Shown: piece by piece, positions 23,064 through 31,404 of the stretch
How positions within the stretch are numbered: position 1 is the stretch's first letter
Layout: each line of letters opens with the position of its first letter
NCBI GenBank assembly: GCA_031255495.1
Contig: JAIRSK010000003.1
Span: 1 to 31,651, forward strand
DNA length: 31,651 bases
Direction: 5' to 3'
From: Endomicrobiellum devescovinae
Lineage (GTDB): Bacteria > Elusimicrobiota > Endomicrobiia > Endomicrobiales > Endomicrobiaceae
Translations under genes and position numbers: made by a program
Notes under the pieces: generated by a model
Seen by the model: the letters and a program-made list of their open reading frames with translations, nothing else
Told to the model about the DNA's origin: nothing
Databases searched by the model: none

Positions 23064-23288
23064 GTGAATAAATACCCTGAATTTATAATCGCTACTCCAG
23101 TACCTACAATAGAGCCAGAGCCTACAACTAATTTATGTTATGATGAGGATGGTCGTCTTGATTTTTGTCAAGAGCCCGGATCATTTTGGTGGGGCAAAGA
23201 TGGACGTTTCAATTACAAATCTAGGGATAATTGGGAACTTAAAATTGGCAATGGCGGTATAGAGTTTGGAATACGTTGGAATCATTAA
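23064..23288 (+). CDS. Continuation of the small secreted protein (74 aa), same frame after the stop
   Basis: This stretch begins with a GTG directly after the preceding TAA and encodes NKYPEFIIATPVPTIEPEPT, then NLCYDEDGRLDFCQEPGSFW. It ends GNGGIEFGIRWNH. It is hydrophilic, with a Pro/Thr/Glu linker followed by a Gly/Asp/Trp-rich part. C-DEDGRLDFC echoes the CDEKGTC of the upstream piece. With no signal peptide it is unlikely to be a separate exported protein, so an interrupted gene or stop readthrough is more likely. An AAAGGGG eight bases before the GTG could nevertheless allow its own start. Its stop overlaps that of ldh by three bases, tail to tail. Confidence 0.55.
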   Translation: MNKYPEFIIATPVPTIEPEPTTNLCYDEDGRLDFCQEPGSFWWGKDGRFNYKSRDNWELKIGNGGIEFGIRWNH

Positions 23289-24232
23289 AACCCACTTGCT
23301 TTTATAACTTCTTTAATTTTAGCAGCAGAGTTTTGCAGAGCTTTAAGTTCTTCTTTATCAAAATCAATTTTCATAACTTGCCTAATGCCGTTTTTATGCA
23401 CTATTGCCGGTACGCTTAAATATACATCGTTTATACCATAATAATCTTCAAGTAACGACGATACCGGCAATACGCTGTTTTGATCTTTTAAGATAGCTTT
23501 TGATATTTTTGTAAGCGATAACCCTATTCCGTAAGAGGTCTCGCCTTTCTTCTCTATAATTTCATAAGCTGAATCTCTAACATCTTCAAAGATTTCTTTA
23601 AGTTTTTGTTCTCCTTTTTCTTTGTTTTGTGTTTCAAAATAATCTCTAAAAAATATGTCTCCGACTACAGCTTTACTCCACATAGGAAATTCACTGTCCC
23701 CATGTTCTCCAAAAATTGAAGCATGAATATTTCTAGAATCAACGTTAAGTTCTTTGCTTATAAGGTATCTAAATCTGGCGGTGTCAAGCACAGTTCCAGA
23801 ACCTATAATTTCGCGAGACGGTTTTCCTGAAATTTTATAAGTAATATAAGACAAAATATCTACTGGATTTGTAGCTACGAGGATTATTGCTTTAGGTGAA
23901 TATTTTACAATTTCAGGAATAATTGTTTTAAAAATTTCAGCATTTCCTTTTATTAAATCTATTCTTGTTTCGCCTTGCTTCTGCCCTCTCCCAGCAGTTA
24001 TTACAACCAAGTCTGAATTTGCAGAATCTTTATAGTCGCCAGCATATATTTTAATCGGAGATACAAAAGGCGCACCATGAGACAAGTCCATTGCTTCGCC
24101 TTCAGCTTTGTTCTTGTTGTAATCTACAAGAACCATTTCTCTTGCTACGCCGCCTATCATCATTGAATAAGCATAGCGCATTCCCACGTTTCCGCATCCT
24201 ACAATGCAAACTTTTGGCGATAATTTCAACAT
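23285..24232 (-). CDS. ldh: L-lactate dehydrogenase
   Basis: This enzyme reduces pyruvate to L-lactate with NADH, regenerating NAD+ in fermentation. The 315-residue protein has the NAD motif VGCGNVG (11-17). The specificity loop is AGRGQKQGETR (80-90), where Q84 fits the lactate dehydrogenase glutamine; malate dehydrogenases have arginine there. R90 is the mobile arginine. DTARFRYL and IFGEHGDSEFP supply the remaining active-site arginine and histidine. GGAGG stands before the ATG at 24232. A TATAAT-like box (24249-24254, minus strand) is close upstream. It converges on the small secreted-protein gene with overlapping stops and no terminator between. Confidence 0.92.
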   Translation of the reverse strand: MLKLSPKVCIVGCGNVGMRYAYSMMIGGVAREMVLVDYNKNKAEGEAMDLSHGAPFVSPIKIYAGDYKDSANSDLVVITAGRGQKQGETRIDLIKGNAEIFKTIIPEIVKYSPKAIILVATNPVDILSYITYKISGKPSREIIGSGTVLDTARFRYLISKELNVDSRNIHASIFGEHGDSEFPMWSKAVVGDIFFRDYFETQNKEKGEQKLKEIFEDVRDSAYEIIEKKGETSYGIGLSLTKISKAILKDQNSVLPVSSLLEDYYGINDVYLSVPAIVHKNGIRQVMKIDFDKEELKALQNSAAKIKEVIKASGF

Positions 24233-24273
24233 TTATAACCTCCGTTTGATTATATATAGCACTTTGTATTATC

Positions 24274-24303
24274 TTGTTTAGGGATATAAAAGAATTGTAT
24301 AAT
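24274..24303 (+). promoter_or_regulatory. Promoter for the outer-membrane protein gene
   Basis: TTGTTT (24274-24279), an 18-base spacer and a consensus TATAAT (24298-24303) lie in the divergent gap with ldh. Predicted transcription start is near 24310, about 40 bases before the ATG at 24350. It may also transcribe eno and holA. Confidence 0.65.
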
Positions 24304-24349
24304 TCTTGTCTCAATAGCATAATCATAGCATTTTTTAGGAATTTCAAAA

Positions 24350-25732
24350 ATGAACAACCGTCTAATTAACTTTAAGGAATATTTTTTAGTGCTTTCGTTT
24401 GTTTTTTTATTGTATATATTTGCAGGAAAGGCATATGCAACCGGAAATAATTATGCTTGTGCCCAAGGTGTTGCCGCGAGTGTTGCTTTTTTAAATCAAG
24501 GTGCTGACATTGTGGCAGATAAAGGAGTTATGACAGCAGTTTCGTCTGTAGCCCCAAACAGCACTGGGAGCCTTTCTTTATTTGGTGTGGTTTACATTGG
24601 AAAATTAAAATATAAAACGGACTCTCAGGGTAATTGCATTGATCTAAGGGGAGGCTCTTTAGTTGTAGGATTAGCAAAAAGTTTTAATATTGGTTTGGGA
24701 GAATTAACTCTTGGTCCATTTTTTGAACACGGTAAAAGTTCTTATGATGGGTACAGCGATTTATTAAGTGCCGGACTAGGAAATTCTGATTATAGTGGCG
24801 GTGGATTGCTGGCGCATATTGATTTTAATAAAAATTTTTACAGCGAATTCTCAGGTAGAGGAGGTTTTAATCAAACAAATTTTGAAAATAAGATAACAAA
24901 ATACGACTATAGAGCATTATATACGAGCTGTCATATAGGATCTGGTTATGCGTTCAAAGTAAACAATATTTTAAAACTTGATACTTACGGTAAATATTTT
25001 TTCACACGCAAGTTTAGCAAAAATGTTCATTTAAATGACGGCACATTTCTTAGGTTTTCAGATATTGACTCTCAACGTATAAGAGTTGGGACTAGAATAT
25101 CTTTTATACTTAGCAAGCATGCCACCGCTTATTGTGGAGCAGCATGGGACTATGCGACTACAGGAACTATTGACATTAAAGATTCAGATGATAGTTTCCC
25201 TACATTGAAAGGGGGAAGTGGCATAGGGGAAGTAGGCTCTTCTGAGACCTTTAAGGATTTTTATTTTGATTTAAGCGCCCAATGTTACGTCGGCGAGCAA
25301 AAAGGCGTATTGCTAATGCTTAGAGTTTCTTTTGATTTATTTAGCAGGATAGAAAGATTTTTAGGCTATTCTACTGAAAAATTTCATTCAGAAAAGACCA
25401 AAAGATTTAGCAAAAATTTTAAAATGTCAAAAAAAGATTGTTTTGGCAAAAGTCTTGAAATAATAAAAAAACTGGGAGCAAGAGTAACTCACAAGAGTTT
25501 TGATAAAGGCTACATAATAGCTTTTGATTTTGCCAAGAGTTTTGAGGATTGTTGTTTGGATTCAACAGAGGCGGGAATCTTTATAACGGAAACAAACTCT
25601 GAGAACATAACTGTTGAAGTTTGTTCTGACAATAGCATACTTGGCGAAAAATTTTCTGTTAAATTTTTTGAAATGCTGATTGAAAAGTCTGATGACTCAA
25701 GCAAAGAAGAGGACAATAAAAGCAATGCATAG
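24350..25732 (+). CDS. Outer-membrane beta-barrel protein with a C-terminal soluble domain
   Basis: The 460-residue protein has a signal peptide (1-30, cut after KAYA). About 300 residues of alternating, aromatic- and Gly-rich strands follow, such as GLGELTLGPFFEHGKSSYDG and LLMLRVSFDLFSRIER. These resemble an autotransporter-type beta-barrel. No large passenger precedes the barrel. Instead about 100 residues follow it: a domain from about 359 (CFGKSLEIIKKLGARVTHKS, then GYIIAFDFAKSFEDCC) and an acidic Ser/Lys tail. This domain has an alternating helix-strand look and several cysteines, and would face the periplasm if the barrel topology holds. AGGAA precedes the ATG. It is 11 bases before eno. 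The exact family is not recognised. Confidence 0.7.
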   Translation: MNNRLINFKEYFLVLSFVFLLYIFAGKAYATGNNYACAQGVAASVAFLNQGADIVADKGVMTAVSSVAPNSTGSLSLFGVVYIGKLKYKTDSQGNCIDLRGGSLVVGLAKSFNIGLGELTLGPFFEHGKSSYDGYSDLLSAGLGNSDYSGGGLLAHIDFNKNFYSEFSGRGGFNQTNFENKITKYDYRALYTSCHIGSGYAFKVNNILKLDTYGKYFFTRKFSKNVHLNDGTFLRFSDIDSQRIRVGTRISFILSKHATAYCGAAWDYATTGTIDIKDSDDSFPTLKGGSGIGEVGSSETFKDFYFDLSAQCYVGEQKGVLLMLRVSFDLFSRIERFLGYSTEKFHSEKTKRFSKNFKMSKKDCFGKSLEIIKKLGARVTHKSFDKGYIIAFDFAKSFEDCCLDSTEAGIFITETNSENITVEVCSDNSILGEKFSVKFFEMLIEKSDDSSKEEDNKSNA

Positions 25733-25743
25733 AGGAGGCATTT

Positions 25744-27048
25744 ATGACAAAGATTAAAAAAATTACAGGAAGAGAAATTGTTGATTCGCGAGGAAATCCT
25801 ACTGTTGAGGTAGATGTTTTATTGGACGATGAAACTTTAGGAAGAGCGGCTGTTCCTTCTGGCGCTTCAACTGGTTCCAGAGAAGCTCTTGAACTTAGAG
25901 ACGGTGACAAAAAAAGGTTTGTCGGCAAGGGCGTTTTGAAGGCTGTATCAAACGTTAATAAGGAAATAGCTCCAAAAATAGTCGGATTTGATGTAAACGA
26001 ACAGCAAAAAATAGATGAAACAATGATAAAGCTTGACGGTACGGACTTTAAGAGCAATTTAGGAGCTAACGCTATACTTGGAGTCTCTCTTGCGTGTGCT
26101 AAAGCAGGAGCTATTTCAAATAGGCTTCCTGTATATGAGTATGTAAGAAAGACTTATGAAATCAAAAGTGATAAATATATTTTGCCTGTTCCTTTGATGA
26201 ATATTATAAACGGCGGCGAGCATGCCGATAATAATGTTGATTTACAGGAGTTCATGATTGCTCCTATAAATACTCCTAATTTCCATGAGGCTTTAAGAAC
26301 AGGCTGTGAAGTTTTTCACAGCTTGAAAAAAGTATTAAATAGCAAAGGTTTTGCAACAGGTGTCGGCGACGAAGGTGGATTTGCTCCTAATTTAACTTCT
26401 AATGAACAAGCTTTGGAAGTAATATGTGAAGCCGTTAAAACCGCAGGCTATGAAGTTGGCAAAGACATAGTTTTTGCTTTAGACGTAGCCGCAAGCGAGC
26501 TTTATGACAATGGCAAATATAAACTTGAAGGCGAAGTAAAAGACAAAGAAAAAACTTCGCAAGATATGATTGCTTTTTACGACAATCTTTTGAAGAAATA
26601 TCCTATAATGTCCATAGAAGACGGGTTAAGCGAATCGGACTGGGATGGCTGGAAAGCTCTCACTCAAGAATTAAAATCTAAATTACAACTTGTCGGTGAC
26701 GATCTTTTTGTAACAAACACAAAAATATTTAAAGAAGGCATAGATAAGCATATTGCAAATTCTATTCTTATAAAAGTCAATCAAATAGGTTCGCTTTCAG
26801 AGACTGTTGCTGCTGTTCAAATGGCTTATAAAGCTGGTTATACTGCTATTATGTCTCACCGTTCAGGAGAAACAGAAGACAGTATAATCGCAGATTTAGC
26901 TGTTGCTTTAAATACAGGTCAGATTAAAACAGGTTCTGCTTCAAGAACAGATAGAATGTGTAAATATAATCAACTTTTAAGAATAGAGGAAGAATTAGGT
27001 TCAAAAGCAAGCTATTTGGGAAGAGCCGCTTTTTCAAGCATAAAGTAA
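25744..27048 (+). CDS. eno: Enolase
   Basis: Enolase turns 2-phosphoglycerate into phosphoenolpyruvate in glycolysis. The 434-residue protein is canonical. It opens REIVDSRGNPTVEVDV and has the Mg2+ and catalytic motifs GDEGGFAPN, SIEDGLSESDWDGW, LVGDDLFVTN, LIKVNQIGS and MSHRSGETED. GAGGAGG stands before the ATG. It follows the outer-membrane protein gene by 11 bases and is followed by holA after two bases, so all three may share a transcript. Confidence 0.98.
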   Translation: MTKIKKITGREIVDSRGNPTVEVDVLLDDETLGRAAVPSGASTGSREALELRDGDKKRFVGKGVLKAVSNVNKEIAPKIVGFDVNEQQKIDETMIKLDGTDFKSNLGANAILGVSLACAKAGAISNRLPVYEYVRKTYEIKSDKYILPVPLMNIINGGEHADNNVDLQEFMIAPINTPNFHEALRTGCEVFHSLKKVLNSKGFATGVGDEGGFAPNLTSNEQALEVICEAVKTAGYEVGKDIVFALDVAASELYDNGKYKLEGEVKDKEKTSQDMIAFYDNLLKKYPIMSIEDGLSESDWDGWKALTQELKSKLQLVGDDLFVTNTKIFKEGIDKHIANSILIKVNQIGSLSETVAAVQMAYKAGYTAIMSHRSGETEDSIIADLAVALNTGQIKTGSASRTDRMCKYNQLLRIEEELGSKASYLGRAAFSSIK

Positions 27049-27050
27049 TA

Positions 27051-28082
27051 GTGATTTCAAAAATGCCTATTTTAAAAATTCAAGATTTTAACAAGTTAAT
27101 ACAGTCAAAAAAAACTTCGCCTGCGTATTTATTCGCAGGCGAAGAGGCTTATCTCATTGATTTATGTCTTAATAAGATAGAAAAATTGCTTGCTGTAGAT
27201 GATTTAAATAGAGAAGTTTTTTATGCGTCCGACTCAACTTCAGAAGATATTTTAAATGCTGTTTTTACTCTTCCTTTTTTAAGCGATAAAAGGTTGATAA
27301 TAGTAAAAGGTGTAAATAAGATGAGGGCTACAGACGCCGAACATATTACTAAATATTTATCAAACACTTCAGATACTTCTTGCCTTGTTCTTTTATATTC
27401 TGATAATTATAAAAAAGAAATTATTGCGAAGAGAAAAGAACTTTTAAACGCCTGCACATCTTCAAAAAATTGCGTTGCTGTAGATTGTAGAAAACAGTAT
27501 GAAAGTGAAGCGAAAGACTTTATAAAATCTGTTTTGACTGATAAGGGTAAAAATGCCTCTTACGACATTATTTCAAGAATTATTGAAGAAAACGGCACTG
27601 ATTTATTAAATATTTCAAACGAGATAGAAAAGTTATCATTGTATGTCGGAAAAGATAAAAAAGAAATTACGGAAAATGATTTGGAAAAAGTCGGAGGATA
27701 TACAAAAGAAGTAAATATTTATGCCTTATCTTCGGATATAGAATCTAAAAATTTAAAACGGGCACTATTTGTGTTAGAAAAATTGTTAAACGATGGGGAA
27801 GAGCCTGTAATGGTGCTTTCAGCAATATCTTCTTCAATCAGAAAAATGCTCAATGCTAAGAGTATGTTAGAAGAACAAAATATGTCTATTTCTGAAGTTG
27901 CTTCAGCTCTTAGAATACACAGTTTTTACGCTGGGACATTTTTTTCAAATCTCAAGAAACACAATGCAAAAACTTTAAAGGAAAGTTTAAAAATTATATT
28001 ACAGGCTGATACAGCTATTAAGACTGGCGGCAACGATGCAGTGTCAGCTTTAGAAAAAGCCGTATTGTTTGTATGTAAATAG
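27051..28082 (+). CDS. holA: DNA polymerase III subunit delta
   Basis: The delta subunit opens the sliding clamp as part of the clamp loader. The 343-residue protein is recognised by SPAYLFAGEEAYLIDLCLNK near the N terminus, then TLPFLSDKRLIIVKGVNKM. The delta-type helical C-terminal part includes VMVLSAISSSIRKML. The stated start is a GTG at 27051, two bases after the eno stop. An ATG at 27063, four codons later, is equally possible, and neither has a good Shine-Dalgarno sequence. A strong terminator follows, shared with rpsT on the other strand. Divergence within this family is high, so details are less certain than the family call. Confidence 0.88.
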   Translation: MISKMPILKIQDFNKLIQSKKTSPAYLFAGEEAYLIDLCLNKIEKLLAVDDLNREVFYASDSTSEDILNAVFTLPFLSDKRLIIVKGVNKMRATDAEHITKYLSNTSDTSCLVLLYSDNYKKEIIAKRKELLNACTSSKNCVAVDCRKQYESEAKDFIKSVLTDKGKNASYDIISRIIEENGTDLLNISNEIEKLSLYVGKDKKEITENDLEKVGGYTKEVNIYALSSDIESKNLKRALFVLEKLLNDGEEPVMVLSAISSSIRKMLNAKSMLEEQNMSISEVASALRIHSFYAGTFFSNLKKHNAKTLKESLKIILQADTAIKTGGNDAVSALEKAVLFVCK

Positions 28083-28098
28083 ATATTATCTAAATTAC

Positions 28099-28133
28099 AA
28101 AGCCCCTATTCCTTTTTAGGAATAGAGGCTTTT
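28099..28133. terminator. Bidirectional terminator between holA and rpsT
   Basis: AAAGCCCCTATTCC (28099-28112) pairs with GGAATAGAGGCTTT (28119-28132) with one mismatch, around a T-rich loop. A/T runs on both sides serve holA (+) and rpsT (-). Confidence 0.88.
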
Positions 28134-28152
28134 AGTATTTGTAACAATCTAT

Positions 28153-28434
28153 TTATTTCTTTAGTTTAGCCACAAGCTTTGACAATCTTGCTTTTTGATT
28201 TGAAGCGGCTTTAGAATGGACAATATTTTTCTTTGCAGCCTTATCCCATTCTGAAAAAGCTGTTGCCAACTGTTCTAGAGCAACTTTAACATCACCTTTC
28301 TTTACAGCTTCTTCAACTCTTTTTATTACAGTTTTTATCTTGCTTCTAATGCTTGAATTCCTTTCAGTTCTTTTCTCTGCTTTTCTTGCTTCTTTAAGAG
28401 CAGATGTATGTCTGCCGGTTTTGAGTTTTGCCAT
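28153..28434 (-). CDS. rpsT: 30S ribosomal protein S20
   Basis: S20 is a helical, strongly basic protein that binds 16S rRNA early in 30S assembly. The 93-residue product has the expected pattern: MAKLKTGRHTSALKEARKAE, ERNSSIRSKIKTVIKRVEEA, KNIVHSKAASNQKARLSKLV. GAGAGGAA precedes the ATG. A near-consensus promoter lies just upstream, overlapping the divergent glycosyltransferase promoter. It is a single-gene unit ended by a shared terminator. Confidence 0.95.
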   Translation of the reverse strand: MAKLKTGRHTSALKEARKAEKRTERNSSIRSKIKTVIKRVEEAVKKGDVKVALEQLATAFSEWDKAAKKNIVHSKAASNQKARLSKLVAKLKK

Positions 28435-28479
28435 TTAATATATTCCTCTCATCCGAAACTTATTTACAACTTAGCACCG

Positions 28480-28508
28480 ATTATACATAAAATTGGCAAA
28501 CTGGTCAA
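28480..28508 (-). promoter_or_regulatory. Promoter of rpsT
   Basis: On the minus strand a -35 TTGACC (28508-28503), a 17-base spacer and a consensus -10 TATAAT (28485-28480) are seen. Transcription would begin near 28473, giving a leader of about 40 bases. Confidence 0.8.
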
Positions 28509-28531
28509 GAATAAGTAATTTTGTGTATAAT
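28502..28531 (+). promoter_or_regulatory. Promoter of the GT4 glycosyltransferase gene
   Basis: A weak -35 TGGTCA (28502-28507), an 18-base spacer and a consensus -10 TATAAT (28526-28531) are seen. The -10 ends six bases before the ATG at 28538, so the mRNA may begin at or next to the start codon. Its -35 lies on the same bases as the -35 of rpsT on the other strand. Confidence 0.55.
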
Positions 28532-28537
28532 AAAAAT

Positions 28538-29626
28538 ATGAATATAGCATATGTTATCACAGGGCTTGGAGTCGGCGGTGCGGAGAAGGTTACTGTTGAT
28601 ATTGCTAATCGCATATCGCAGTTAGGCAGCAATGTAATAATAATTTATCTTGTTGGAGAAAATTTAAATCAACAGAATATTGATACATCAATTAAGACTT
28701 ACGGGATTAATATGAAGAAAAATCCTGTGAGTTTTTTTATTTGCCTGATTAAAGTCTGGAAAATATTAAAGGATTTTAAACCCGACATAGTCCATGGACA
28801 GATGTTTCATGCAAATATATTCATTCGTATTTTACGCCTATTTGCTAAAATTCCCAAACTTATATCAACGGAGCATAATAGTTATATTGGCGGAGAGCTT
28901 AGAATGTTTTTATACCGCACAACGGATTTTTTATCTGACTTAAACACAAATGTCTCACAAGGAGCTACTGATTATTTTGTCAAAAAAAAGGCTTTTAGTG
29001 CTAAAAAAAGCCGAACGGTTTATAACGGCATAGATTTGGAAAAATTCAAGTTTGACCCGCAAGCAAGACAAGAAATAAGACAACAATACAAAATAGACGA
29101 CAGTGATTTTGTGTTCCTAAATGTAGGCAGACTAGTACCTGCAAAAGATCATAAAACGCTAATAGAAGCCTTTGCAATGGTCACATCTACCAAAACTTCT
29201 AAGCTTATGCTTGTCGGCTACGGTGAGCTATGTTCTGATTTAGAAAATTTAGCAAAAAGAAAAAATCTTTCGGATAAAGTTATTTTTGCAGGTAAACAAG
29301 ATAATATTGCGGATTATTACAGTGCAGCAGATTGTTTCATTTTAAGCTCTGCTTGGGAAGGATTTGTATTGGTGGTATTAGAAGCGATGGCTTGCAAATT
29401 GCCTGTTGTAGCTAGTGACGCAGGCGGAGTCAGAGAAGTATTAAATGATAATAGCTTTATAATTCCTGTTAAGGACAGTCAAAGATTAAAAAATAAAATG
29501 CTATACGTAATGGAACTTAATAAAAAACAAAGAGATCAAGTCGGCGAAAAAAATATAAAAACTGTTCAACGCTATGATATAAATATTATTTCAAATAACT
29601 GGTTAAAAAATTATCAACAGCATTAA
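28538..29626 (+). CDS. GT4-family glycosyltransferase
   Basis: The 362-residue protein begins MNIAYVITGLGVGGAEKVTV, the standard start of retaining GT-B glycosyltransferases of family 4. It has LNVGRLVPAKDHKTLIEAFA and the EX7E motif in SAWEGFVLVVLEAMACKLPV, which binds the nucleotide-sugar. A role in lipopolysaccharide or other surface glycan synthesis is inferred from the neighbouring GT9 enzyme and methyltransferase. The frame is open to a TTG at 28493, but the ATG at 28538 fits the family. There is no Shine-Dalgarno sequence, and a TATAAT lies only six bases upstream. The 3' end overlaps the convergent GT9 gene by 41 bases. Donor and acceptor are unknown. Confidence 0.9.
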   Translation: MNIAYVITGLGVGGAEKVTVDIANRISQLGSNVIIIYLVGENLNQQNIDTSIKTYGINMKKNPVSFFICLIKVWKILKDFKPDIVHGQMFHANIFIRILRLFAKIPKLISTEHNSYIGGELRMFLYRTTDFLSDLNTNVSQGATDYFVKKKAFSAKKSRTVYNGIDLEKFKFDPQARQEIRQQYKIDDSDFVFLNVGRLVPAKDHKTLIEAFAMVTSTKTSKLMLVGYGELCSDLENLAKRKNLSDKVIFAGKQDNIADYYSAADCFILSSAWEGFVLVVLEAMACKLPVVASDAGGVREVLNDNSFIIPVKDSQRLKNKMLYVMELNKKQRDQVGEKNIKTVQRYDINIISNNWLKNYQQH

Positions 29627-30581
29627 AAACTGTTTGAGGTTTTATAAGGTTCACTTTGTCTGCCGCTATAATCGTTAATCTATGAGAGACAGGAGCTATA
29701 CAAAAATAATTTGGTTGTAAAACTATTATATTTGTTTTTGTATTTGCCGCTAAATGTGTTGTTCCTGTATCAACAGATATAAGTAAGTCAATATTATTTA
29801 AAAATGCCATTAATTGTATTAAAGTTGTTTTAGAACACAAATTTTCAATTTTTTCCTGTTTAGCAAGTTCTTTAGCATAATTGACATCATTTTTTGCTCC
29901 TACTATATAAAAATCTGTATTATAAAACTTTGATTTAATCAGTTTAATTGTTTGTGCAAAGTTATCGCGATTCCATTCCGTATCAATACAGTATTGCGAA
30001 CTTTTGCCCTTTTTTTCTCCAGAGCCCTTTAAACATAACGCTATATTATATTGCTTTTTATCTCTTATTAACTTCTGCATTTCTTGTTCGTATTTTAAAT
30101 AATCTGGTAATACGGGCAATGCATTGTTATAAATTCCAAAATGAGATTTTACTATTGTCTGTGAACGGTTTATCGGATGCAAAGAGCCGTCATAATACTT
30201 TTTTGAATCTTCTTTTACATTAACTCCAGTTAAATTTTTATCAATACCGGCAATGTTTTTGATAAAAAGTGCTTTTGCAAACATTATTGAAAGTCTAGAA
30301 GAATCAAGTATTAAGCACAAATCATAGCGATTAAAGAAAAGTTTAGGATAGTTTAAAATAAACCAGAAAACTCTTTCTAATTGACTTTTAAAATTGTATT
30401 CTGGATACGGACAATAAACCATTTTGTCTATAACAGGGTTATTTTCGCAAATAGATTCTACTGTTTTTGGTGCTACAACAGTTATTTCAAAATCAGGAAA
30501 AGTTTTTTTTAAAATAGCAATAGCTGAAGTTGTCAACACAAAATCACCAATATGAAAAACATTGAAACTTATAATTTTCAT
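29586..30581 (-). CDS. GT9-family glycosyltransferase (heptosyltransferase-like)
   Basis: GT9 enzymes add heptose to the lipopolysaccharide inner core. The 331-residue product starts MKIISFNVFHIGDFVLTTSA, typical of the family, and has the C-terminal nucleotide-sugar site LLISVDTGTTHLAA. The ATG at 30581 overlaps the stop of the upstream methyltransferase as ATGA. An in-frame ATG at 30596 with GGGA upstream is an alternative that adds five residues. The sugar may not be heptose, as relatives of unknown specificity are common. Overlap with the convergent GT4 gene covers 29586-29626. Confidence 0.88.
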   Translation of the reverse strand: MKIISFNVFHIGDFVLTTSAIAILKKTFPDFEITVVAPKTVESICENNPVIDKMVYCPYPEYNFKSQLERVFWFILNYPKLFFNRYDLCLILDSSRLSIMFAKALFIKNIAGIDKNLTGVNVKEDSKKYYDGSLHPINRSQTIVKSHFGIYNNALPVLPDYLKYEQEMQKLIRDKKQYNIALCLKGSGEKKGKSSQYCIDTEWNRDNFAQTIKLIKSKFYNTDFYIVGAKNDVNYAKELAKQEKIENLCSKTTLIQLMAFLNNIDLLISVDTGTTHLAANTKTNIIVLQPNYFCIAPVSHRLTIIAADKVNLIKPQTVFNAVDNFLTSYLK

Positions 30582-31288
30582 TTTTTTGATATGCATTTTA
30601 TTTCCCATGTTAAAATTACAGGGCTTGGTTTGTGTTGGATATTTGCAAAGATTTTATTTCTTATTTTCAAATAGAATTCATATGTTTTAAAAAATAAAAA
30701 TCTGACAGGCTTAAAAATTTTGTTTAGATGAGAAAGTCCATAAATGTCAAGAAATTTTATATTTTTAAAACCAGCCATATACAAAACATAATATAAACTG
30801 CCAGAAGTAAAAATTGTTTCGTGCGTCCAGTCTTCGTAACGCCAATATGAACCTGTTAAACTTTGGGCATTTGGAGTAGCGATAAAAAGTTTGCCATTGT
30901 CATTCAGTTTGTTTTCATATATTAGTTTTAAGATAGGGATAACTTCTTCTTTTTTAAGGTGTTCTATTAAATGCGACATGATAATAAAATCAAATTTTTC
31001 ATTCTTGTTGTTTTGCAAATATTGCTTTAAATCTTTTATCAGTTTTACATAAAATCCTTTGGCAATAGCATTTTTTACTGCATTCTCATCAATGTCAACA
31101 CCAAAGACATTTTGGTATCCTAAATCTTTAAATGCTTTTAAGAAATGCGCAGGACCAAAACCTATGTCAAGAATTTTAATAGATTCTTTAAAAGCTGGTA
31201 TTTCTTGCAGTATATATTGCGGAAGTTTAAAACTCTGATGAAAATCATCTTGAAAATTAACCTTTCTCGCATTAAAATAAGAATTCAT
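30578..31288 (-). CDS. SAM-dependent methyltransferase (class I)
   Basis: The 236-residue protein has the SAM-binding motif ILDIGFGPAHFLKAF (39-53). It also has the acidic loop VFGVDIDENAV, then FDFIIMSHLIEHLKKEEVIP and GKLFIATPNAQSLTGSYWRY. Proteins of this type are common in surface-polysaccharide clusters, where they methylate sugars or lipid carriers, but the substrate is unknown. The frame is open to 31312, but the ATG at 31288 has GGAG at a good distance (complement of 31294-31297) and is preferred. It is coupled to the GT9 gene by an ATGA overlap. Confidence 0.87.
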   Translation of the reverse strand: MNSYFNARKVNFQDDFHQSFKLPQYILQEIPAFKESIKILDIGFGPAHFLKAFKDLGYQNVFGVDIDENAVKNAIAKGFYVKLIKDLKQYLQNNKNEKFDFIIMSHLIEHLKKEEVIPILKLIYENKLNDNGKLFIATPNAQSLTGSYWRYEDWTHETIFTSGSLYYVLYMAGFKNIKFLDIYGLSHLNKIFKPVRFLFFKTYEFYLKIRNKIFANIQHKPSPVILTWEIKCISKK

Positions 31289-31321
31289 TTTTTCTCCAAC
31301 AATTTTAGACATGCATCAGCG

Positions 31322-31338
31322 ATATCTAAATTAGATAT
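31322..31338. repeat. Perfect 17-base palindrome upstream of the methyltransferase
   Basis: ATATCTAAATTAGATAT is two eight-base arms (31322-31329 and 31331-31338) around one base. It lies about 35 bases upstream of the methyltransferase start and could be an operator. It is AT-only apart from one C and one G. Confidence 0.4.
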
Positions 31339-31404
31339 ATAAACAAGACATTTGTAAATTAATCTTGAGTTCCTAATAAAAAGAAGAAGCCCTGATGTAG
31401 TAGT

